Assembly (NCBI RefSeq): GCF_003949795.1
Contig: NZ_RPRY01000035.1
Location: forward strand, 1 to 36,701
Source of the DNA: Streptomyces sp. WAC06614
GTDB lineage: Bacteria; Actinomycetota; Actinomycetes; Streptomycetales; Streptomycetaceae
Reading direction: 5' to 3'
DNA: 36,701 bases
Under the pieces are notes generated by a model, which ran no database searches, had not been told where the DNA came from, and saw only the letters and a program-made list of their open reading frames with translations. A program made the position numbers and the translations under genes. Positions 1 to 6,394 of the stretch are shown here, in pieces; within the stretch, counting starts at the first letter, position 1, and each line of letters opens with the position of its first letter.

Positions 1-1
1 G

Positions 2-832
2 AGCACGGCCGGGGCCGCGGCGGCCATGGCGTCGATCTTCGGCAATCCGCTGGTCGCGGCCGTGATGCTGATGGAGATCGTGGGCGTCGGCGGGCCCCAG
101 CTGTTCGCGGTGATGCTGCCGGCGCTGCTGTCGAGCGGGATCGGTTCGCTGGTGTTCACCGGGTTCGGCCGCTGGACGGGGCTGGAGGCCGGCGGCCTGC
201 GGGTGAAGCCGGGCGTCGCCTTCGGGCGGCTCGACACCGGGGACGTGGTCTGGGGGATCCTCCTGGCCGTGCTCGTCGGGCTGGGGGTCTACGCGATCCA
301 GTACGGCGGCCGGCTGACCGCGCTGCGGGTCGCGGAGCGGACCGTGCCGCGCACGGCCGTGTTCGGGCTGCTGGCCGGCGGCTGCGCCGCGGTGTACGCC
401 GTGACCACCGGGCGGCCGCCGGCCGACGTGGCCTCCTCGGGCCAGGCCACCCTGGCCGAGCTGACCGCGAGCCCGCAGGCCTGGGGCGTGGGGGCGCTCG
501 TCGCGGTCCTGCTGTGCAAGGGCGTGGGCTACGGCGTGTGCCTGGGCAGTCTGCGCGGCGGCCCGATCTTCCCGGCCCTGTTCCTCGGCGCCGCGGCCGG
601 TGTGCTGCTGGCCCCGCTGCCGGGCCTCGGCGTCGGCGCGGGGCTCGCGGCCGGCATGTCCGCCGCGTCGACCGCCGCCCTGCGGCTGCCGGTGAGCAGC
701 GTGCTGCTGGTGGTCCTGGTCCTCGGCAGCACGGCGATGATCCCGGTGGCGATCCTGGCCTCGGTGGTGGCCTTCGTGACGGTCGAACTCCTGCCGAAGG
801 GACCGGCCGTCCCGCTGCAGCAGCGGGCCTAG
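2..832 (+). CDS. ClC-family chloride channel, 3' part only
   Basis: This is the C-terminal part of a voltage-gated ClC-type chloride channel or Cl-/H+ antiporter, an inner-membrane protein. The frame is open back to the window edge, so the true start lies upstream and the N-terminal selectivity-filter motifs are not visible. What remains is almost entirely hydrophobic helices with short Gly/Ala-rich loops. They include a conserved-looking segment reading GSLRGGPIFPALFLGAA, which resembles the ClC 'GxFxP' filter loop (here GPIFP). There is no C-terminal CBS pair; the protein ends soon after the last helix. The stop codon overlaps that of the convergent Rrf2 gene, so no terminator fits between them. 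The family call is firm; ion specificity is unknown. Confidence 0.85.
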   Translation, partial: STAGAAAAMASIFGNPLVAAVMLMEIVGVGGPQLFAVMLPALLSSGIGSLVFTGFGRWTGLEAGGLRVKPGVAFGRLDTGDVVWGILLAVLVGLGVYAIQYGGRLTALRVAERTVPRTAVFGLLAGGCAAVYAVTTGRPPADVASSGQATLAELTASPQAWGVGALVAVLLCKGVGYGVCLGSLRGGPIFPALFLGAAAGVLLAPLPGLGVGAGLAAGMSAASTAALRLPVSSVLLVVLVLGSTAMIPVAILASVVAFVTVELLPKGPAVPLQQRA

Positions 833-1314
833 GGGGAGCTCGTCGGGTTCAGCCAGGCACCGATGCCCGGGAGTGCCTCGGGGCCGTTGTCCCGTTCCAC
901 CGAGGCGACCAGGTCGGCGATGGTGACCCCGCGCAGCGACGCCCGCCAGGCAGCCTCCGCGGCGCCCATCACACGGGCGATGCCGCACGGCGCGGTGCAC
1001 TCCTCGGGCGGGGTGCCCAGGGGGCCGCGCCGGCGGATCTCGGTGCACACGAAGGCCGGGCCCGCCCCGTCGACGGCCTGCACCACGTCCAGCACGGTGA
1101 TCTCGGAGGCCGCCCTGGTCAGGGCGTACCCGCCCGTCTTGCCCTGGACGGAGGTGACCAGGCCCGCGCGGGACAGGGACTGCATCTGCTTGGCGAGGTA
1201 GCTGGGCGAGACGTCGTGGAGCAGCGCCAGGCGGGCGGCCGGGACGGGCTCGGTCGCCGCGGTCAGCACCACACAGCAGTGCAGCGCCCATTCCACGCCA
1301 CCGGACAGCTTCAT
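829..1314 (-). CDS. Rrf2-family transcriptional regulator
   Basis: A 161-aa Rrf2-type winged-helix repressor. The N-terminal HTH runs over about residues 1-65 (recognition region around SPSYLAKQMQSLSRAGLV, wing around GKTGGYAL). The family's cysteine cluster follows: Cys90, Cys106 and Cys110, spaced C-x15-C-x3-C. In IscR and NsrR this cluster binds Fe-S; in other members it senses thiols or disulfides. The start is the ATG at 1314, which gives the usual family length; the frame stays open upstream into the neighbour. The gene is divergent from an NmrA/SDR oxidoreductase across a 100-bp spacer holding two perfect dyads, an arrangement like Bacillus ywnA/ywnB. It probably represses itself and the oxidoreductase in response to redox or electrophile stress (inference). 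Confidence 0.88.
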   Translation of the reverse strand: MKLSGGVEWALHCCVVLTAATEPVPAARLALLHDVSPSYLAKQMQSLSRAGLVTSVQGKTGGYALTRAASEITVLDVVQAVDGAGPAFVCTEIRRRGPLGTPPEECTAPCGIARVMGAAEAAWRASLRGVTIADLVASVERDNGPEALPGIGAWLNPTSSP

Positions 1315-1340
1315 ACGCCCTCCCCTCCCCGCGCTCTGGT

Positions 1341-1363
1341 ACTCGGACCCAGAATATCCGAGT
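1341..1363. promoter_or_regulatory. Dyad 1, probable Rrf2 operator
   Basis: A perfect inverted repeat ACTCGGA-N9-TCCGAGT in the spacer between the divergent Rrf2 and oxidoreductase genes. It shares its half-site core (CTCGGA/TCCGAG) with a second dyad six bases further on. Shared half-sites next to a regulator gene are strong evidence for a regulator-binding site; assignment to the adjacent Rrf2 protein is inferred. Confidence 0.75.
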
Positions 1364-1368
1364 ATCAT

Positions 1369-1389
1369 CTCGGACAAGAGTTGTCCGAG
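1369..1389. promoter_or_regulatory. Dyad 2, probable Rrf2 operator
   Basis: A perfect 9-bp inverted repeat CTCGGACAA-N3-TTGTCCGAG, the stronger of the two dyads in the divergent spacer. It ends 25 bp before the oxidoreductase ATG and overlaps where that gene's core promoter or transcript start should lie, so a bound repressor would block its transcription. TATCAT at 1364-1369, just between the dyads, could be the rightward -10 element. Confidence 0.8.
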
Positions 1390-1414
1390 TTTGACTGCGC
1401 GGAAGGACAAGGCC

Positions 1415-2155
1415 ATGAAGATCACGGTCATCGGCGGTACCGGACTGATCGGCTCCCAGCTCGTCTCCCGGCTGCGCGACGCCGGACACGAGGTGGTCGC
1501 CGCGTCCCTGTCGAGCGGGGTCGACCTGCTCACCGGCACGGGACTGGACGAGGCGCTCGCGGGCGCGGAGACGGTCGTCAACGTCACGAACTCCCCCACC
1601 TTCGACGAGGCCTCCCCGGAGTTCTTCCACACCACCATGGGGAACCTCCTCGCCGCCGGCGAACGCGCGGGCGTCCGCCACCAGGTCGTGCTGTCCATCG
1701 TCGGGGTCGACCAGGTGCCGCAGCTGGACTACTACCGTGCGAAGACGCTCCAGGAGGAGCTCCTGCGCGGCGGGCCCACCCCGTACTCGATCGTGCGCGC
1801 CACCCAGTTCTTCGAGTTCATGGACGCGGTCATGTCCTGGACCGCGGACGACAGCACCGTCCGGCTGCCCGCCACCCCGGTCCGGCCGGTCGCGACGGCC
1901 GACGTGGTCGCGGCCCTGGCCGACGTCGCCACCGGCGAGCCGCTCGACGGCACGGCCGAGGTCGCCGGCCCCGAGGTCTTCACCCTGGACGAGCTGGGCC
2001 GGCTCACCCTCTCCCTCCGCCAGGACCCCCGGACGGTCGTCACCGACGACCGGGCCGGCATGTTCGCGGCGGTCCCCGGCGACGTCCTCACGCCGGGCCC
2101 CGGCGCCCGCCTGGCCCCGACCCGCTACGCGGACTGGCTGGCCGGCGCCCGCTAG
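1415..2155 (+). CDS. NmrA/SDR-type NAD(P)-binding oxidoreductase
   Basis: A 246-aa atypical short-chain dehydrogenase of the NmrA/NAD(P)H-binding group. The N-terminus carries the Rossmann dinucleotide motif GGTGLIG at residues 7-13. A YYRAK segment in the middle may be the Y-x3-K-like catalytic pair. The ATG at 1415 was chosen over the in-frame TTG at 1391 because a GGAAGG ribosome site (1401-1406) is well spaced from it and the first beta strand (MKITVIGG) starts there. Expression is probably controlled by the divergent Rrf2 protein through the two dyads upstream. Such proteins are often quinone reductases or redox sensors; the substrate is not predictable here. Confidence 0.85.
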   Translation: MKITVIGGTGLIGSQLVSRLRDAGHEVVAASLSSGVDLLTGTGLDEALAGAETVVNVTNSPTFDEASPEFFHTTMGNLLAAGERAGVRHQVVLSIVGVDQVPQLDYYRAKTLQEELLRGGPTPYSIVRATQFFEFMDAVMSWTADDSTVRLPATPVRPVATADVVAALADVATGEPLDGTAEVAGPEVFTLDELGRLTLSLRQDPRTVVTDDRAGMFAAVPGDVLTPGPGARLAPTRYADWLAGAR

Positions 2156-2240
2156 AGCACCGGCGAGGCCGCGTGCGGTCCCGGCCCGCTCGGTAGCGTG
2201 TCCCCGTACCGAACGGAACGTCGCCAGGGGTGAGGCTGCC

Positions 2241-2645
2241 ATGAGTGAACCGACGAAGCCGCGGGTCGACGTCCCGGAGGGGGACGCTCCGACCGAGTTG
2301 ACCGTCCGGGACCTGGTCGTCGGGGACGGGCCCGAGGTGAAGCCGGGGATGGTGGTGCGGGTCCACTACGTCGGGGTGACCTTCGCGTCCGGGAAGGAGT
2401 TCGACGCCTCCTGGGACCGGGGCGAGCCGTTCAAGTTCGCCCTGGGCAGCGGCCGGGTCATCAAGGGCTGGGACCGCGGGGTGCGGGGGATGCGGGTCGG
2501 TGGCCGGCGCGAGTTGATCATTCCGCCGCGCCTCGGCTACGGCAACCGGTCCCCGTCATCGCTGATCCCGCCGGGCTCGACCCTCGTCTTCGTGGTGGAC
2601 CTGCTCGACGCCTACTCCGGCACGACGGGGTGGAGCAAGGGCTGA
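2241..2645 (+). CDS. FKBP-type peptidyl-prolyl cis-trans isomerase
   Basis: A 134-aa single-domain cytosolic FKBP, which catalyses prolyl isomerisation during folding. After a roughly 20-residue leader comes a complete fold: HYVGVTFASGKEFDASWDRG, the binding-pocket stretch VIKGWDRGVRGMRVGGRREL, then PPRLGYG and the closing strand STLVFVVDLLDA. It has no signal peptide or membrane anchor. The ATG at 2241 follows a purine-rich AGGGGTGAGG stretch (2226-2235). A TAGCGT at 2194-2199 could be its -10 box, but no good -35 is visible. It is a standalone gene with no sign of a role in the distant cluster. Confidence 0.95.
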   Translation: MSEPTKPRVDVPEGDAPTELTVRDLVVGDGPEVKPGMVVRVHYVGVTFASGKEFDASWDRGEPFKFALGSGRVIKGWDRGVRGMRVGGRRELIIPPRLGYGNRSPSSLIPPGSTLVFVVDLLDAYSGTTGWSKG

Positions 2646-2724
2646 CGGCACGGCGAGGGACGGCACATCAAGGGGCGCCGCCGGGGAACACGCACGACGA
2701 CGACCCCGCCCAGGGAGGTCCTCC

Positions 2725-3930
2725 GTGCCCGACGCCCTCGACCCCGAAGCCGTCGACCCCGTCATCGTCGACGTCGACGTCCACCGCCGGATCCGGCAGG
2801 CCGTCGCGGTCCGCGCCGACCGACTGTGGGACATCGCCTCGGCCCTCCACCGCGACCCCGAGCCCGCCTACGAGGAGCACCGGGCCGCCGCGCTGCTCAC
2901 GTCGGAGCTGGCACGGGAGGGCTTCCGGGTCGAGCACGCGACGGCCGGACTGGCCACCGCGTTCACCGCGTCGGCCGGCAGCGGCGAGGGGCCGAGGGTG
3001 GCGCTGCTCCTGGAGTACGACGCGCTGCCGGGGCTCGGCCACGCGTGCGGGCACAACCTGATCGCCGCGGCCGGCCTGGGCGCGGCCCTCGCCGTGCGGG
3101 CCGCCCTCGGCGACCCGCCGGGCTGTCTGCTGGCCGTGGGCACGCCCGCGGAGGAGCGGGGCGGGGGCAAGGTGGCGCTGGTGGACGCCGGGGTGTTCGA
3201 CGGGGTGGACGCGGCGTTGATGGTGCATCCCGGCGTCCACAGCTGGTCGTGGGCGCCACTGACCGCCAGCGCCCAGGTCCGGATCGCCTTCCACGGCCGC
3301 GCCGCCCATCCCACCGGCAACCCGACCGAGGGCGTCGACGCGCTGGGCGCCCTGATCCAGCTGTTCAACACCCTGGGGGTGCTGCACCGCCGGCTCCCGC
3401 CGGGGTCGCACGTCCAGGGCATCGTCACCGACGGCGGACGCGCCACCAACGTCGTGCCCGCTTACGCCGAAGGGCTGTTCGGGCTCCGCGGCGCGACCAC
3501 CGCCGCACTGGAGGCGCTCGCGGGCGAGCTGCAGCGGTGCGCCGAGGGGACGGCCGCGGCCACCGGGACCACGGTCACCGTGGCACAAGTGGGCGCACGC
3601 TACGAGCACTTCCAGGACAACCCGGTGCTCTCCGCGCGGTTCGCCGGGCACCTGGACCGCGCCGGGATCCGGCTGACGGATCCTCAGCCCGGCGTGTACC
3701 TGGGGTCGTCCGACATCGGCAACGTCAGCAGCCGCCTGCCCGCCATCCACCCCTTCCTCGCCGTCATGGATCCGGCCGACGGCAGCGACCACACAGCCGC
3801 GTTCGCGGCCGCGGCCGCATCACCGCGCGGTCGCCGCGTCCTGCTCGCCGCGGCGCAGGCCCTCGCCTGCACGGCGGCGGACGTCCTGCTGTGCCCCGAG
3901 CTCAGCACCCGGGCCTGGGCGGCGCACTGA
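2725..3930 (+). CDS. M20-family amidohydrolase (PM20D2/AbgB-like)
   Basis: A 401-aa cytosolic dinuclear zinc amidohydrolase of the M20 family. The motif EYDALPGLGHACGHNLI (residues 97-113) supplies the Cys108/His110 metal-site residues. PAEERGGGK gives the general-base/ligand glutamate near 143-144, MVHPG holds His168, and a C-terminal SDHTAAF histidine completes the set. This YDALPG-HACGHN signature is typical of the PM20D2/p-aminobenzoyl-glutamate hydrolase branch rather than true exopeptidases. It starts with GTG at 2725, supported by GGAGG at 2714-2718. The gene lies 79 bp after the FKBP gene, so co-transcription is possible. The substrate (an N-acyl amino acid or dipeptide) is not predictable. 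Confidence 0.88.
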   Translation: MPDALDPEAVDPVIVDVDVHRRIRQAVAVRADRLWDIASALHRDPEPAYEEHRAAALLTSELAREGFRVEHATAGLATAFTASAGSGEGPRVALLLEYDALPGLGHACGHNLIAAAGLGAALAVRAALGDPPGCLLAVGTPAEERGGGKVALVDAGVFDGVDAALMVHPGVHSWSWAPLTASAQVRIAFHGRAAHPTGNPTEGVDALGALIQLFNTLGVLHRRLPPGSHVQGIVTDGGRATNVVPAYAEGLFGLRGATTAALEALAGELQRCAEGTAAATGTTVTVAQVGARYEHFQDNPVLSARFAGHLDRAGIRLTDPQPGVYLGSSDIGNVSSRLPAIHPFLAVMDPADGSDHTAAFAAAAASPRGRRVLLAAAQALACTAADVLLCPELSTRAWAAH

Positions 3931-3951
3931 CCGCGGCCGGCCGTCGGACGG

Positions 3952-3980
3952 TTGCCCCGGCCGGTTCGATCACGTAACGT
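3952..3980 (+). promoter_or_regulatory. Promoter, TTGCCC-N17-TAACGT
   Basis: TTGCCC at 3952-3957 and TAACGT at 3975-3980 with a 17-bp spacer form a good vegetative sigma70-type promoter. The expected transcript start (3987-3988) coincides with the GTG of an 18-codon ORF, implying a leaderless first ORF and a roughly 166-nt leader before the VOC gene. Confidence 0.6.
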
Positions 3981-3987
3981 CCCCCTC

Positions 3988-4044
3988 GTGAACACCGGAC
4001 CGGCACGACGCCACGCACGGATCGGCCATCCGGTGGAGGGCTGA
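3988..4044 (+). CDS. Short upstream ORF, probably leaderless
   Basis: An 18-codon ORF starting GTG, encoding MNTGPARRHARIGHPVEG, placed 7 nt after a consensus -10 box, so it would be read from the very 5' end of the mRNA. It ends 109 nt before the VOC gene. A stem of 6 bp (4054-4072) follows directly. It could be a leader peptide, but it has no run of a single regulatory codon (two His, three Arg). The call depends on the promoter being real; short ORFs arise easily by chance. Confidence 0.35.
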   Translation: MNTGPARRHARIGHPVEG

Positions 4045-4053
4045 TCGCACGGT

Positions 4054-4072
4054 GGGTGCAGATCACGCACCC
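4054..4072 (+). promoter_or_regulatory. Hairpin in VOC leader
   Basis: GGGTGC-N7-GCACCC forms a perfect 6-bp stem 9 nt after the stop of the short upstream ORF and about 80 nt before the VOC start. It may couple leader translation to downstream expression; no known riboswitch consensus was recognised. Confidence 0.3.
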
Positions 4073-4153
4073 CCGCAGTTCGGCACGCGGACCTCCCGGT
4101 ACTCGCCGCATCGCGAGTCCCTTTCCGTGTCGAACCCTTGTGAGGTCATCCGT

Positions 4154-4528
4154 ATGTCAGCCACGTTCAACCACACCATCATCGCCTCCACCGACCGCAA
4201 CGAGTCGGCCCGGCTCTTCCGCGAGCTGCTGGAGCTCGAAGAGGCGCCGTCCTGGGGCCCGTTCACCAACATCCGGTTCGCCGACGGCGTGCTGCTGCAG
4301 TTCGCCGAGCCCCCGGTGGAGATCCAGATGCAGCACTACGCGTTCCTGCTCGACGACCCGCTGTTCGATCGCGCGTACCAGCGGCTGCGCGACCGCGGCA
4401 TCGTGCACTGGGCCGACCCGCAGATGCGCCGCGCCGGTGAGATCAACGACGAACACGGCGGTCGGGGCGTGTACTTCAAGGACCCCTCCGGCCACCTGAT
4501 CGAGCTGATCACCCGCCCCTACCTGTAG
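4154..4528 (+). CDS. VOC-superfamily protein (glyoxalase/dioxygenase fold)
   Basis: A 124-aa single-domain vicinal-oxygen-chelate protein with paired beta-alpha-beta-beta-beta modules. Likely metal ligands are His7 (FNHTII), His61 (MQHYAF) and Glu117 (HLIELI); the signature YFKDPSGHLIELI closes the fold. Members include glyoxalase I, extradiol dioxygenases, fosfomycin-type resistance proteins and binding proteins, and one short domain does not separate these. The ATG at 4154 was chosen because the protein then begins directly with the first VOC strand; a GAGG lies at 4142-4145. The upstream leader holds a promoter, a short ORF and a hairpin. Transcription ends at the palindrome starting 6 bp past the stop. 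Confidence 0.85.
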   Translation: MSATFNHTIIASTDRNESARLFRELLELEEAPSWGPFTNIRFADGVLLQFAEPPVEIQMQHYAFLLDDPLFDRAYQRLRDRGIVHWADPQMRRAGEINDEHGGRGVYFKDPSGHLIELITRPYL

Positions 4529-4533
4529 CAGAA

Positions 4534-4567
4534 CGCGACCGGTGCGGCCCGGGCCGCACCGGTCGCG
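4534..4567. terminator. Bidirectional palindromic terminator
   Basis: A perfect 34-bp palindrome with two 17-bp arms (4534-4550 and 4551-4567) and no spacer. It sits in the 48-bp gap between the convergent VOC and metallopeptidase genes. It has no T-tract, as is common in actinomycetes, and should stop transcription from both sides. Confidence 0.85.
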
Positions 4568-4576
4568 CCCCGAACG

Positions 4577-6193
4577 TCAGCTCAACTTGGCCCAGTTCTG
4601 CGTGGGCGCATTCCCGGCCGCGGTCACGGTGACGGCGGAGCCGGCGGTGAGGCCGGTGCTGTCGAGGACGTATCCGGTCGTCGGGTTGGTGAGGGTCAGG
4701 GTTCCGCTGGTGTTCTGGGTGACCCGCCACTTCTGGTACGGGTCGGTGGCGTTGAAGGCCTTCAGGGTGACCTGGGCGCCGGCGCCGGCGGGCGCGGTCA
4801 GGGTGAGCGGGTCGGGGCAGCTGTCGTAGATCCGCGCCGTGCCGTCACCGTTCGCGTCCGTCTTCCACCGCTGCGAGGCCCGCGTGGGGTCGTACGTGGT
4901 GATGCCGGCCACGACATCGGTCGTGGCGGCGCACTGACCGACGTGCTCCAGGGCCAGGCCTCCACCGTTGGTGAGGCTGTGGTACCGGCCGTCGCCGACG
5001 ATCGTCGGCCCGTAGTCGATGGTGTGGGCGGCCAGGTAGGTCAGGGCGGTCCCGGTGGTGCTGAGCGCGGGAGTCGCGGCGGGCCGCAGCGTCTTGAAGT
5101 ACTGGGCGAAGGTCGAGGCGGTGTGCCCGGTCAGGACGCCGATGGTGCCGTTCCAGCCGCCGTCGACGTGGTTCCACAGGTCGAGCAGCGAACCGTCCAC
5201 GTTGCCCTGGACCCGGTCCCCGGTGTGCCAGCCGGCCGAGTACGTGAAGCCCGCGCTGGTGCCGTCGGGGAACACGTACCGGTAGTCCCCCAGCAGGTAG
5301 GCGGCGACGGAGTCGGCGAAGCCCTCGACCCAGGCGCAGGTGTCGGAGCTGGTCCGTTCGACGTAGTGCGGGTTGCAGCCGGTGACGGTGGGCCACCAGC
5401 CGTCGTACAGGCGGTGCATGAAGAAGTGGCCGGCCTCGTGCAGCACGGTGTGCTCGGAGTCGGGGTCGCCGGCGGCGAGGTGGACGGTGTTGGCGAGGTC
5501 GTAGTACGGGCCGTCCGTCGAGCTGCTGGTCCAGCGGATGTTCAGCTCGGTGCAGGCGTTCCCGTTCGCCTCGTGGGCGGACCAGCAGATGCCGGCGGGA
5601 TTGTTGCGGCTCCACCACAGGAGGTTGACGGTGTCGAACGCGTGCCAGGCGCGGGCGGTGTCGGCGGACGGCTTGAGGGTGCCCAGGGAGGTGCTGGCGG
5701 TCACGCCGGTCCGGACGGGCGAATCCAGCGTGTACGCAGCCCCGTTGGCGTCGCTGACCTTCCACAGCTTCGTGCTCTCGGCGCGGAACCGCACCCACAT
5801 GCTGCTCATGGACGTGGTGGTCGCGGGGGTGTGGCACAGGTTGAAGCCGCCGTCACCCACGGCCGTGTACTGGTAGTCGGCGCTGAGCTTGCGCGGGGTG
5901 TCGGTGGACTTCTCGGCGCCCCACAGCTCGACGTTGGCGTTGCGGACCGGCTTGGTCACCGTGGGCTTGGCCGTGCCGGCCTCGGCCGAACGGTAGTCGT
6001 ACTGGAGCGTGCCGCTCAGGCAGATCGGCGAGGCGGCGGCGGCGCCGGAGGCCGTCAGCGGGACGGCGGCCGCGGCCGCCAGCAGCGTGGCGGCCAGCGC
6101 GCCGCGTAACCGCCGGGGGAACGCCCGGCGTGACGACGGGCCCGGCGAACCCGGCGCGTTCCGAACGGATATGTCCGTGCGGTCGATGTCCAT
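4577..6193 (-). CDS. Exported zinc metallopeptidase with C-terminal ricin-type domain
   Basis: A 538-aa secreted protein. The N-terminus has SRRAFPR at residues 21-27, matching the Tat pattern SRRxFxK/R, then a hydrophobic Ala/Leu stretch (31-49) and a probable cleavage site near ASGAAAA (48-54). The catalytic region has HEAGHFFMH at 252-260; HExxH supplies two zinc ligands and the base, and WVEGFADS (Glu290) is a plausible gluzincin-type third ligand. Residues about 400-538 form a beta-trefoil lectin with QRW/QKW/QNW repeats at 441, 487 and 532, probably binding carbohydrate. The ATG at 6193 has GGGAGGA upstream. Codon 29 is TTA (6107-6109), so translation may depend on bldA. Peptidase family and substrate are not identified. 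Confidence 0.82.
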   Translation of the reverse strand: MDIDRTDISVRNAPGSPGPSSRRAFPRRLRGALAATLLAAAAAVPLTASGAAAASPICLSGTLQYDYRSAEAGTAKPTVTKPVRNANVELWGAEKSTDTPRKLSADYQYTAVGDGGFNLCHTPATTTSMSSMWVRFRAESTKLWKVSDANGAAYTLDSPVRTGVTASTSLGTLKPSADTARAWHAFDTVNLLWWSRNNPAGICWSAHEANGNACTELNIRWTSSSTDGPYYDLANTVHLAAGDPDSEHTVLHEAGHFFMHRLYDGWWPTVTGCNPHYVERTSSDTCAWVEGFADSVAAYLLGDYRYVFPDGTSAGFTYSAGWHTGDRVQGNVDGSLLDLWNHVDGGWNGTIGVLTGHTASTFAQYFKTLRPAATPALSTTGTALTYLAAHTIDYGPTIVGDGRYHSLTNGGGLALEHVGQCAATTDVVAGITTYDPTRASQRWKTDANGDGTARIYDSCPDPLTLTAPAGAGAQVTLKAFNATDPYQKWRVTQNTSGTLTLTNPTTGYVLDSTGLTAGSAVTVTAAGNAPTQNWAKLS

Positions 6194-6269
6194 GCGGTCC
6201 TCCCTGAGGAGCGGACGGGCGTGCGGACGGGCGGGAGCGGGCGTACCGACGCCCCGCCCCGCCGCACCC

Positions 6270-6299
6270 ACTATGACCAGGCATATGACCGACCGTCAG
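6270..6299 (-). promoter_or_regulatory. Putative metallopeptidase promoter
   Basis: Read on the minus strand, CTGACG (6299-6294) and CATAGT (6275-6270) are separated by 18 bp, a fair match to a sigma70-type promoter. Transcription would start near 6263, giving a leader of about 70 nt before the metallopeptidase ATG. Confidence 0.4.
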
Positions 6300-6394
6300 T
6301 TCTTCCGCACCCGTTCCCCCGGATGCCGCAATAGTCGTAAGAATGCGCCTGTGGCATGTGCCGTCCGACCGACATGACCGGCGTGAGCCTGGGC

